The position numbers and the translations under genes were made by a program. Shown here in pieces: positions 26,281 through 33,643 of a DNA stretch of 35,620 nucleotides. Below the pieces are notes generated by a model. The model was not told where the DNA came from and searched no databases. It saw only the letters and a program-made list of their open reading frames with translations. Location: the NCBI GenBank assembly GCA_947461435.1, contig CANHLE010000028.1, forward strand, positions 1-35,620, given 5' to 3'. Each line of letters opens with the position of its first letter. Positions within the stretch are counted from its first letter, which is position 1. The stretch comes from Paracoccaceae bacterium. Lineage in GTDB: Bacteria; Pseudomonadota; Alphaproteobacteria; Rhodobacterales; Rhodobacteraceae.

Positions 26281-26661
26281 TCAGGGCTGCGGCACGGGGC
26301 GCGGCCGCCCGGCGTCATCGATGGCAACGAAGGTAAACAACCCTTCTGTAACTTTCTCGCGGTTCGATTGGCGGTTGCGCAGCACCCAAGCCTCGACCTG
26401 CAGCCCCATGGAGGTGCGCCCCACCCGAACCACCTCGACATAAATGCACAAGACATCCCCCACCTTCACAGGTCGGATGAACTGCATCGCGTCAATCGCC
26501 ACGGTTGCCGCGCGGCCCTGCCCCCGGGCGGCGGCCACGATGCCCGCGGCCATGTCCATCTGGCTTAGAACCCAGCCGCCGAAGATGTCGCCGTTTACGT
26601 TCACATCCCGCGGCATTGCCAAGGTGCGCAGGGTCAATTCGCCCTTGGGACTGTCGGTCAT
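26281..26661 (-). CDS. yciA: YciA-type acyl-CoA thioesterase
   Basis: The 126-residue hotdog-fold enzyme hydrolyses acyl-CoA to free acid and CoA. It follows the E. coli YciA pattern closely: GELTLRTLAMPRDVNVNGDIFGGWVLSQMD contains the catalytic Asp in NGDIFGG, then FIRPVKVGDVLCIYVEVVRVGRTSM, and a final LFTFVAIDDAGRPRPV. Length is normal. The start at 26661 lies 19 nt after the M23 gene's stop, so they are probably co-transcribed. The role is general CoA recycling; a link with degradation products of the upstream aromatic pathway is possible but not shown. Confidence 0.92.
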   Translation of the reverse strand: MTDSPKGELTLRTLAMPRDVNVNGDIFGGWVLSQMDMAAGIVAAARGQGRAATVAIDAMQFIRPVKVGDVLCIYVEVVRVGRTSMGLQVEAWVLRNRQSNREKVTEGLFTFVAIDDAGRPRPVPQP

Positions 26662-26680
26662 CGCGTGGCTCCTTTTGGGG

Positions 26681-27586
26681 TCAAATCTGGAAGGCGCTGT
26701 CAGGAAGCCGCAAAAGCAGGTTCGCATCGGGGCTGATGGCATTCCAGACATCCCACAGGCTTTCGTGGCCCACGCCCCAAAAATTGCCGCCAAACTGTTC
26801 CATGCGGTCCGCGATGATCTGAAAATGCAAATGGGCCGACCAGCCACCATTTTCATGCCAATCCCCCAGATGGGCAATCACCTGACCCGCCTGCACCTTT
26901 TGTCCAACGCGCACCAGCCCCGGTAAACTGCCGCCCAGATGGCCATAAAGGGTGATAAATCCATCATGCTGCAAAAACAGGGTATGGCCATAGTCCAACG
27001 GATCCGCATTGTAGGTCACCGAAAGCACCTCAGCGTCCAAAGGTGCGTGCACGGGGGTTCCGGCGCGGGCGAAAACATCGACGCCCAGATGCATCATGCG
27101 GCGCTCATCACTCATGCTGTCGGCGAACTGGGCAGAGGTGTAGACGCTGCGTTTTTCGCCATAAAGCCCAAGGCCATAGCGCGCGCCAGTGCTGTCGAAC
27201 CATCGATCAAAGGCGGTGTCTGAAAACGCAGGCATATCCGGGCGTTCGCCGCGCGTGGGCAGAGCGATATGGGCAGATTGCCCGATCGGCGGCGAGAAGA
27301 GGGGATGGGGCGACAGCCCTTCAAGACGCTGCTGCAGCCCAACGGCGGCGACCACCGGCGGCAACCCCGCACCGGCCCGGATCACCGCACCAAGCAGGCC
27401 CTGATCGACCCCGGCAAGCCGCGCGGCTTCGGGCGCGGGGCCTATCGCCAGATACACAGCGGGCAAAAGGGCCGCAACATTGGCCGCGTCCAGCCCCGCA
27501 GCGCCCGCGCGCAAGATGGCGTAAAGGTCCCGCTGACCGCGCGCCCGAAGGGCCACCTCTGCGGCCCGTACCGTGATGTCACCCAT
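26681..27586 (-). CDS. M23-family metallopeptidase homologue without signal peptide
   Basis: The 301-residue protein has an unassigned helical N-terminal part (about 1-125) and an M23/LytM domain (about 130-290). Zinc ligands are visible as H166-x3-D170 (MMHLGVD) and H254 (HLHFQ), with H216 (YGHL) and H252 as the catalytic histidines. There is no signal peptide or membrane helix, so it should be cytosolic, which is odd for a peptidoglycan hydrolase. The wording around the site (RYGLGLYGEKRSVYTS, HLGVDVFARAGTPVHAPLD, NADPLDYGHT, ENGGWSAHLHFQ, ISPDANLLL) is like the M23 module of large phosphotransferase-M23-class III aminotransferase fusions. A non-peptidoglycan substrate is therefore plausible. 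The flanking genes are uspA-like and yciA. Confidence 0.85.
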   Translation of the reverse strand: MGDITVRAAEVALRARGQRDLYAILRAGAAGLDAANVAALLPAVYLAIGPAPEAARLAGVDQGLLGAVIRAGAGLPPVVAAVGLQQRLEGLSPHPLFSPPIGQSAHIALPTRGERPDMPAFSDTAFDRWFDSTGARYGLGLYGEKRSVYTSAQFADSMSDERRMMHLGVDVFARAGTPVHAPLDAEVLSVTYNADPLDYGHTLFLQHDGFITLYGHLGGSLPGLVRVGQKVQAGQVIAHLGDWHENGGWSAHLHFQIIADRMEQFGGNFWGVGHESLWDVWNAISPDANLLLRLPDSAFQI

Positions 27587-27646
27587 AGTTGGCCCCCCTG
27601 CCTGATGCCATCCAACACCAAGCCCTTGGCCGGGCCAAGCCCCAAT

Positions 27647-28060
27647 CTAACGGGCGACCGTCACCGTGCACGGTGCCCGCGCCGAGACATCGGCCGCGAC
27701 CGAGCCGAGCATGAGACGCGACACCCCCCGGCGGTCCCCGGTGCCCATCACGATATGATCGGTCTGGTTGAGGGCGGCATAGGCGACAATCCCCGAGGCG
27801 GCCTCACGGTCGATGATCACCGCCGTGTTGGTTGGGGCGCAGCCTTCGGCGGCCGCCAGCGCCGCGCCCGCGTCCAGAATTTTCTGCGCGTCCTGATCCG
27901 ACCAATGATGAATCATTGGTCCCCGGCCACCGCCATGCGCCACATTGACAACGCAAAGCGTCAGCGCCGCGCCATAGCGCCGCGCCATGTCAGCGGCCAC
28001 CGCAACGGCCTTTTGCGCGTGATCTGTCCCATCGATCGGACACAGGATTTTCGTTGTCAT
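27647..28060 (-). CDS. Universal stress protein, UspA family
   Basis: The 137-residue single-domain protein has the alpha/beta Usp fold: KILCPIDGTDHAQKAVAVAADMA at the start, the middle strand AVIIDREAASGIVAYAA, DHIVMGTGDRRGVSRLMLGSVAADV, and the final ARAPCTVTVA strand. The ATP-binding loop normally reads G-x2-G-x9-G-S/T; here it is GTGD...GS, with Asp where the second Gly is expected, so nucleotide binding may be altered. It lies 82 nt after hpaI on the same strand and 60 nt before the M23 gene, and may be read through from the hpa operon. Confidence 0.9.
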   Translation of the reverse strand: MTTKILCPIDGTDHAQKAVAVAADMARRYGAALTLCVVNVAHGGGRGPMIHHWSDQDAQKILDAGAALAAAEGCAPTNTAVIIDREAASGIVAYAALNQTDHIVMGTGDRRGVSRLMLGSVAADVSARAPCTVTVAR

Positions 28061-28142
28061 GCCGCTCTCCTTTGCTGGTCCGGGCGGGGCCCGGTTCGCA
28101 AAGAAAATTCGGCCAAACACAGCGGCGCTGCCTTGATGCAGG

Positions 28143-28916
28143 TCAATCCTTGGGAATGTATTTCGCCGCCAAATTCCGCAGCGCGCCGACATACATCAAA
28201 ACATCGATGCCCACGCCCACAAAATTCGCCCCTGCGGCCAGACAGTCATCGATAAAGGCGCTGTCTGTGGCCAGAACCCCTGCCGTCTTGCCCGCCGCCC
28301 GGATCCGCGAGATCGCCCCCAGCACCGCATCCCGCACGGCGGGATGGCCTGCATTTCCCGGATGCCCCATGTCGGCCGCCAGATCCGACGGGCCGATAAA
28401 CACCCCATCGACACCATCGATGGTCAGCATCTCGTCCAGCGAAGCCATTCCGGCCCGGCTTTCAACCTGCAAGATCAGGCAGATCTGATCATTCGCCGTT
28501 GCAATGTAATCGGCCACAAGGCCAAAACGCGACGCCCGGGCGAGCGAGGCCCCCACGCCCCGAATGCCAGCGGGCGCATAACGTGTCGCGCGCAAGATCG
28601 CGCGGGCCTGATCTGCGCTTTCGACCATGGGCACCAAAAGGCTTTGCGCCCCGATATCCAAAAGCTGTTTGATCAGGGCCGGATCATCATGCACCGGGCG
28701 GACAACCGCAGCCGAGGGGCTGGGCAGAACCGCCGCCAATTGCTCCGACAAGGACCGAATATCATTCGGTGCGTGTTCACCGTCAATCAACAACCAGTCA
28801 AAGCCGGCAGTCGCGGCCATCTCTGCCGCATAGGCATCGGCCATGCCCAGCCAGGCCCCATACAGAACCTCGCCCGAGGCCAAACGTCTTTTCAGCGTGT
28901 TTTCTGGTACCGGCAT
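28143..28916 (-). CDS. hpaI: 4-hydroxy-2-oxoheptanedioate aldolase
   Basis: HpaI is the last step of the homoprotocatechuate meta pathway. It is a divalent-metal-dependent class II aldolase that cuts 4-hydroxy-2-oxoheptanedioate to pyruvate and succinate semialdehyde. The 257-residue protein shows the HpcH/HpaI TIM-barrel marks GAWLGMADAYAAEMAA, FDWLLIDGEHAPND, LVPMVESADQA, QVESRAGMASLDEM with the metal-binding Glu, and VFIGPSDLAADMG with the metal-binding Asp. Length matches the E. coli enzyme (about 262). The ATG at 28916 lies 7 nt after the hpaH stop. Confidence 0.94.
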   Translation of the reverse strand: MPVPENTLKRRLASGEVLYGAWLGMADAYAAEMAATAGFDWLLIDGEHAPNDIRSLSEQLAAVLPSPSAAVVRPVHDDPALIKQLLDIGAQSLLVPMVESADQARAILRATRYAPAGIRGVGASLARASRFGLVADYIATANDQICLILQVESRAGMASLDEMLTIDGVDGVFIGPSDLAADMGHPGNAGHPAVRDAVLGAISRIRAAGKTAGVLATDSAFIDDCLAAGANFVGVGIDVLMYVGALRNLAAKYIPKD

Positions 28917-28923
28917 GGGATCC

Positions 28924-29724
28924 TCAGGCAAAGGAAATTGAAACGTGGCCGAAGGGGCCAAAGTCAGCTTTGAACTGGCTTTGGGGCGGGGCTTCGACAG
29001 GTCGGATGAAAGACCCTGACAGAACGATATCGCCTTTTGTCAGGCCTTGACCATAGCGCGAAAGCCGATGAACCAACCAAACGATGCCCATGACAGGATC
29101 ATTCAGCACACCGGCACCAAGACCGGTCTCTTCCACCACGCCGCTGCGGGCCAAGATGGCGCCCACCCACCGCAAATCGACCGCGCCGGGGTCGTGGCGC
29201 TGCACGCCAAGAACCAGACCTGCGTTGGCGGCATTGTCAGACACGGTATCCACAAGGGTGCGCGTGATGCCCGTGGCGGGATCCGCGCGGACGATACGGG
29301 TATCAAGGATCTCAAGACTGGGGGCCACGGCCGCCGTCGCCGCCAGAACTTGTGCAGGCGTCACCTGATCACCGGACAGATCTTGCCCCATGATAAAGGC
29401 GATTTCCGCCTCGATTCTGGGTTGAATGAAGCGGCCTGCGGGCACCACCGCCCCGTCTGCAAACAGCATCTCGTCCAACAATACCCCTGAATCGGGTGTG
29501 GTGATGTTCAAAGCCTGCTGCATGGCGCGGCTGGTCAACCCGATCTTCCAACCGATCTGGCGCCGCCCCATGGCCCGTTTGCGCGCCACCAGCGCCGCCT
29601 GAATGGCATAGGCGTCATCCAGTGTCGCCCCGGGATGGGCCAGCGAAATCAGCCCCCGTTGCCGCCGGGTCTGTTCAGCCGCAAAAAGCGATTCTGCCTC
29701 TGCTGCAATCTGTTCGGGCGTCAT
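28924..29724 (-). CDS. hpaH: 2-oxo-hept-3-ene-1,7-dioate hydratase
   Basis: HpaH adds water to 2-oxo-hept-3-ene-1,7-dioate to give 4-hydroxy-2-oxoheptanedioate for HpaI. The 266-residue length matches E. coli HpaH (267). Family marks are ALVARKRAMGRRQIGWKIGLTS, PRIEAEIAFIMGQDL with the metal-binding acidic residues, EILDTRI, and ADFGPFGHVSISF at the end. It belongs to the same hydratase/decarboxylase group as MhpD and DmpE, and the operon context decides the assignment. Its ATG overlaps the hpaG stop by ATGA. Confidence 0.94.
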   Translation of the reverse strand: MTPEQIAAEAESLFAAEQTRRQRGLISLAHPGATLDDAYAIQAALVARKRAMGRRQIGWKIGLTSRAMQQALNITTPDSGVLLDEMLFADGAVVPAGRFIQPRIEAEIAFIMGQDLSGDQVTPAQVLAATAAVAPSLEILDTRIVRADPATGITRTLVDTVSDNAANAGLVLGVQRHDPGAVDLRWVGAILARSGVVEETGLGAGVLNDPVMGIVWLVHRLSRYGQGLTKGDIVLSGSFIRPVEAPPQSQFKADFGPFGHVSISFA

Positions 29725-30581
29725 TCGTCGATCACCCCGTTGCGCAGGACGCCGATGCCCGGACTGGATACCTCAACCACGTCGCCCGGCCGCAGCCAAA
29801 GCGGCGGGTCAAAGCGTGCCCCCGCCCCCGTCGGGGTGCCGGTGATAATGATATCTCCGGGATCAAGCCGGCAAAAGGTTGAGATATAGGCAATCTGACG
29901 GGCCACCGGAAACAGCATGCGCCCGGTGCGGTCTTGTTGGCGGATCTCGCCATTCACCCGCGTTTCAAGGGCGACATCTTCGATCTGATCGGCATGGCGC
30001 AGCGGAACCAACCAAGGCCCCATCGCGCCTGACCGATCCCAGTTCTTGCCCTGTGTGACGTTGAATTTCGCGTGCCGGACCCAATCGCGGATCGTGCCTT
30101 CGTTGCACAGGGTCAGCGCCGCCACGTGATCAAGGGCAACCTGCGGTGCAATGCGGCGCCCGCCGGTGCCGATGACCACGGCAATTTCGCCCTCATAATC
30201 CAATTGCATGCTTTCGGGCGGGCGCACCAAAGGTTCGCCGTGCCCGACAAAACTGGCGGCAAAGCGTACAAACAGGCTCATGTTTGGCGGGGCCTCTTGC
30301 CCGTCCTTGTATTCGGCATTTCGGTCGGGAAAATTCACGCCGACACACAGGATCTTTCCGGGATCGGGCAAGGGAATATCCCATGCAAACGTGCCGTCCG
30401 GATGGCTGATGGGGCGCGATTCTGCGGCGCGCAGCACCTGATCCATGGCCCCTGCGCGCAAAACATCGGTCAAGGTTGACCAGTGCGGAAACTGATGGGA
30501 CAGCGCAATGAAACCGCCCGGCGCAACCGCCCCCCAGATCTGCTGCCCGTCAGCCCGCACCGTTGCCAGCTTTATGTTCAT
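29721..30581 (-). CDS. hpaG: Homoprotocatechuate-pathway FAH-family decarboxylase/isomerase (single-domain HpaG)
   Basis: HpaG-type enzymes decarboxylate 5-oxo-pent-3-ene-1,2,5-tricarboxylate and isomerise the product. In E. coli HpaG is a duplicated protein of about 430 residues with two FAH units; here it is one 286-residue unit. Visible marks are ILCVGVNFPDRNAEY, QLDYEGEIAVVIGTGGR with metal-binding Glu residues, and GDIIITGTPTGAGARFDPP. The single unit most resembles the decarboxylase-type FAH fold. The ATG at 30581 begins MNIKLATVRADG, and an upstream frame extension is not needed. It is placed 76 nt after hpaD, the largest gap inside the operon, and is coupled to hpaH. Confidence 0.88.
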   Translation of the reverse strand: MNIKLATVRADGQQIWGAVAPGGFIALSHQFPHWSTLTDVLRAGAMDQVLRAAESRPISHPDGTFAWDIPLPDPGKILCVGVNFPDRNAEYKDGQEAPPNMSLFVRFAASFVGHGEPLVRPPESMQLDYEGEIAVVIGTGGRRIAPQVALDHVAALTLCNEGTIRDWVRHAKFNVTQGKNWDRSGAMGPWLVPLRHADQIEDVALETRVNGEIRQQDRTGRMLFPVARQIAYISTFCRLDPGDIIITGTPTGAGARFDPPLWLRPGDVVEVSSPGIGVLRNGVIDE

Positions 30582-30657
30582 CAAAAGCCCCTTTTTCTGT
30601 TCCCGTGAAACGCAGCGGGCAGGCAGCAATCGTTTGCCGCATCCGCCCTTTGCCGCG

Positions 30658-31638
30658 CTATGGCGCAATGATCGGCTGCGCTTTCAAATCGCTGTCTGCC
30701 AGTGCTGCCCCTTCAAAAACCGATCCCAGTTCAAACCATGACCGCGGTGCCGGGGCCCCCCACAAGGTTTGGCGCTGGGGGTCGGTCAAACGCCACCGGA
30801 TCGGTTCGTGGTCTGGGTCTGTGGTCTGGTAGTCAGAGCAATAGATTTCGGTACGATGACCGTCCTGATCGCGGATATACAGGAAAAAGGCATTGGAAAT
30901 GCCATGGCGGCCCGGACCGCGCTCGATATTTCCAAGATAGCCGCTGGTGCTCATCAGATCCAGAAGGTCGATGATGTTCATCGGCGTGGGCACCCAAAAG
31001 GCCGTATGATGCAAGCGCGGGCCGGTTCCGTTGGTAAAGGCGATATCATGCACGCCGCCCTTGCGGTGCATCCACGCGGCCCAGGTTCGGCCCGTCACGT
31101 CGTCGGCGGTATATTCGGTCAAGCGAAAGCCCATTTCGCCGTAAAAGGCCAAACTGGCATCAACGTTCGAACTGAACATGTTGAAATGGTCAATCCGCAA
31201 AGGTTTGACGCCCCGATAGAGTTTGTAGTTCTGATGGATGGGGTCAAGGCGGTCCATCTTGGCATAAAATTCCAGCGGAATCCCCCAAGGGTCGCGTGTG
31301 CGCAGCACCCGGCCCATAAAGGGCCGTTCGATCCATGCCACGGGCAGATCCTTGGCGGTGAACCACGCCGCCGCCTTGTCAAGATCTTCGTCCGACCAAA
31401 CCTTGAAGCCCAGAACACCAACCGAAGGCTCTGCGGCCTTTTGCAAGATCAGGCAGTGGTGTCCCCGCTCTTCCATCGCGCGCAGATATAGGCTGTCGGC
31501 CGCCTCATGCGTGATCTGCAGGCCCAGCATGTCAACGTAAAAGCTGCGCGACCAAGCCAGATCGGTCACGCGCAGTTCGGCATGGGACAGGCGCACGATG
31601 TTGAAAGGGGCGTTAAGATTTGGGGGGGGAATGGGCAT
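30658..31638 (-). CDS. hpaD: 3,4-dihydroxyphenylacetate 2,3-dioxygenase, vicinal-oxygen-chelate type
   Basis: HpaD opens the ring of homoprotocatechuate between C2 and C3 with molecular oxygen. The 326-residue protein has two VOC modules, starting near residues 14 (IVRLSHAELRVTDL) and 147 (LRIDHFNMFSS). The metal ligands appear as H151, H210 or H211 in RLHHTAFW, and E264 in DGHRTEIYCSDY, which match the His-His-Glu set of the Brevibacterium and Arthrobacter enzymes. E. coli HpaD is an unrelated LigB-type protein, so this is a different enzyme class in the same slot. The ATG at 31638 lies 16 nt after the hpaE stop. Confidence 0.93.
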   Translation of the reverse strand: MPIPPPNLNAPFNIVRLSHAELRVTDLAWSRSFYVDMLGLQITHEAADSLYLRAMEERGHHCLILQKAAEPSVGVLGFKVWSDEDLDKAAAWFTAKDLPVAWIERPFMGRVLRTRDPWGIPLEFYAKMDRLDPIHQNYKLYRGVKPLRIDHFNMFSSNVDASLAFYGEMGFRLTEYTADDVTGRTWAAWMHRKGGVHDIAFTNGTGPRLHHTAFWVPTPMNIIDLLDLMSTSGYLGNIERGPGRHGISNAFFLYIRDQDGHRTEIYCSDYQTTDPDHEPIRWRLTDPQRQTLWGAPAPRSWFELGSVFEGAALADSDLKAQPIIAP

Positions 31639-31654
31639 GGTATGTCCTGTCGGA

Positions 31655-33160
31655 TCACGCGCCGAGGCGCTGAATTTTGTGCTGGCCAGTGGCGATGGCG
31701 ATATTCTTGGTTTCCATGTAAAACTCAAACGACCAATCGCCGCCATCCCGGCCGATGCCGCTGGCCTTGACCCCGCCAAAGGGGGTTGGCAGATGGCGGA
31801 CATTTTCGGAATTGACCCAAATCATTCCCGCCTCAAGCCGATCTGAGAACCGCAAGGCGCGGGTCAGATCGTTGGTCCAAAGATAGGCCGCCAGACCAAA
31901 GGCCACACCATTGGCAATCTGAAGGGCGTCGTCCTCGTCCTTGAAGGTGATGGAGGTCAGGAAGGGGCCAAACACCTCTTCTTGGGAAATGCGCATCTGG
32001 GGCGCGGCCTGCGTGAACAAGGTCGGTCGCACGAACCATCCGTCTTGTCCCACGCGGGTGCCCCCGGCGGCCAAGGTGGCGCCATCCGCGGTGCCAATCG
32101 CGACATAAGACATTACCTTGTCGAAATGCGTCTTGTGAATCAGCGGGCCGATTTCGGTCGCCGAATCCAAAGGATGGCCAACCTTGATCTTGGTCACCCG
32201 TTCCACCAGACGTTTGTGGAAATCGGCCGCAATCTTTTCATGAACCAAAAGCCGGCTGGAGGAGGTGCAGCGCTCTCCGTTCAGCGAATAGATCATGAAG
32301 ATAACGGCATCCAGCGCGCGGTCAAGATCGGCATCGTCAAACACCACCACCGGATTTTTGCCGCCCAGTTCCAGATGCACGCGCTTCAACGTGTCGGCGC
32401 CCTGTTTCATGATCAACGAACCGGTCCGCGATTCGCCCACAAAGGCGATGGCCTTGATATCCGGATGTTCGCACAAGGCGCGTCCCGCCTCTTCGCCCAG
32501 TCCGTTGACAAGGTTCAAGACCCCGGGTGGCAGGCCAGCCTCATGGCAGATCTCGGCCAAAAGCCGGGCGGACAGCGGTGAAAGTTCGGCCGGCTTGTGC
32601 ACCACGGTGCATCCTGCTGCCAAGGCCGGGGCAATCTTCCACGTCGACAGCATGAAGGGGGTGTTCCACGGCGTGATGACCCCCACCGGCCCGATGGGAT
32701 GACGAGAGGTGACGTTCCAATGGGTTTTGCTGGGCAGGCTTTGCCCATCCCGGGCGCCGGGGGCCAGATCCGCGAAAAAGCGAAAATTCTCGGCCCCGCG
32801 CAGAGCGGCCTTCGACATGAATCGCCACGCTTGCCCGGTATCCCAACATTCGCAAAGCGCGATCTCTTCGGCACGCTGTTCAATGCCGTCTGCAATCTTG
32901 TGCAAAATGGCCTTGCGCTTGTCTGCGTCCATCGCGGCCCAGGCTGGAAAGGCCGCCTTGGCCGCGCGCGCCGCGTCATCCACCGTCTGAGACGTGCCAC
33001 GCGCCACCCGCGCAATCAGGCTGTCATCGACCGGCGAGCGGGTTTCGAACCAGTGATCCGATGCACAATCCTTGCCGTTGATCAGGTTCAAGATCCCTGT
33101 TTCGGCGAACCGCTGCAGATGGCGGCTTAGGGCCGCTTGATGGTGGGACAGATCGGTCAA
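31655..33160 (-). CDS. hpaE: 5-carboxymethyl-2-hydroxymuconate semialdehyde dehydrogenase
   Basis: HpaE oxidises the ring-cleavage semialdehyde to the tricarboxylate with NAD. The 501-residue ALDH has N166 (PWNTPF), K189 (HKPAELSP), E264 (LELGGKNP) and catalytic C298 (NGERCTSS), all conserved, followed by QEEVFGPFLTSI and NSENVRHLPTPFGGVKASG. No ATG lies near the expected start. A TTG at 33160 is preceded by AGGAG at about 8 nt and overlaps the hpaF stop (TTGA), so translation probably starts there by coupling. The N-terminus is about 15-20 residues longer than in E. coli HpaE (488). Confidence 0.93.
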   Translation of the reverse strand: MTDLSHHQAALSRHLQRFAETGILNLINGKDCASDHWFETRSPVDDSLIARVARGTSQTVDDAARAAKAAFPAWAAMDADKRKAILHKIADGIEQRAEEIALCECWDTGQAWRFMSKAALRGAENFRFFADLAPGARDGQSLPSKTHWNVTSRHPIGPVGVITPWNTPFMLSTWKIAPALAAGCTVVHKPAELSPLSARLLAEICHEAGLPPGVLNLVNGLGEEAGRALCEHPDIKAIAFVGESRTGSLIMKQGADTLKRVHLELGGKNPVVVFDDADLDRALDAVIFMIYSLNGERCTSSSRLLVHEKIAADFHKRLVERVTKIKVGHPLDSATEIGPLIHKTHFDKVMSYVAIGTADGATLAAGGTRVGQDGWFVRPTLFTQAAPQMRISQEEVFGPFLTSITFKDEDDALQIANGVAFGLAAYLWTNDLTRALRFSDRLEAGMIWVNSENVRHLPTPFGGVKASGIGRDGGDWSFEFYMETKNIAIATGQHKIQRLGA

Positions 33161-33549
33161 GGCGCATCTCCTGCAAGATATTTCCGGATCGAGGATGATT
33201 TTCGCGTCAGCTGCGCATCGATCTCGCGCAGTTCCATCGACAACATGAAAGAAGAGCTGTCCATGGTCGGTTGGCAATAGCGCGCCGCGGCCGCAAAGAT
33301 CGCGTCAATCGCGCGCGTCTTGGTGGCCTGATCGCGGCCCGCGCCGATGCGAATGATCACATCCAGATAGGCGTGGTCTGGGTTCCCGTCGGCAACCAGC
33401 GTGTGATCGGCGGCAATGGCCCTGATCCGAAGCCCGGCCAAGGGAAACACGCCCGTCGACATCGCCGCATCGCGCAACGCGGCCGCCAGACCGGAAATAT
33501 CCAGCCGAGAGGCCAGATTTTGCGAATAATCAAGATGGATATGCGGCAT
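33157..33549 (-). CDS. hpaF: 5-carboxymethyl-2-hydroxymuconate delta-isomerase
   Basis: HpaF, a tautomerase-superfamily enzyme, isomerises 5-carboxymethyl-2-hydroxymuconate using its N-terminal proline as base. The 130-residue protein starts MPHIHLDYS, so Pro becomes residue 1 after Met removal. The region GVFPLAGLRIRAI matches GIFPLAGIR of the E. coli enzyme (126 residues), and IRIGAGRDQATK and MLSMELREID follow in register. The ATG at 33549 is fixed by the need for Pro next to Met. It is the first gene of the operon, directly behind the promoter/operator region. Confidence 0.94.
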   Translation of the reverse strand: MPHIHLDYSQNLASRLDISGLAAALRDAAMSTGVFPLAGLRIRAIAADHTLVADGNPDHAYLDVIIRIGAGRDQATKTRAIDAIFAAAARYCQPTMDSSSFMLSMELREIDAQLTRKSSSIRKYLAGDAP

Positions 33550-33564
33550 GGCGCGCCCTCTATT

Positions 33565-33582
33565 TACTTGCTTTGTTAAGTA
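33565..33582. promoter_or_regulatory. Inverted repeat in the hpaF-hpaR gap, likely HpaR operator
   Basis: TACTT and AAGTA form an 18-bp inverted repeat with an 8-nt spacer in the AT-rich part of the 94-nt divergent gap. MarR-family regulators bind such repeats. It covers the place where the -10 of the leftward hpa promoter should lie, which fits repression. Confidence 0.5.
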
Positions 33583-33594
33583 TAAAAGGGCGTC

Positions 33595-33600
33595 TGTCAA
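33595..33600 (-). promoter_or_regulatory. Consensus -35 hexamer for the hpa operon
   Basis: On the minus strand the sequence is TTGACA, a perfect sigma-70 -35 box, 46 nt before the hpaF ATG. At 16-17 nt spacing the -10 is poor (TAACAA / AACAAA) and overlaps the inverted repeat, as expected of a regulated promoter. Confidence 0.5.
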
Positions 33601-33643
33601 CGCTCATGCTTGAGAGCTCGCCGGTTTCGCGCCATAAGTCGGC

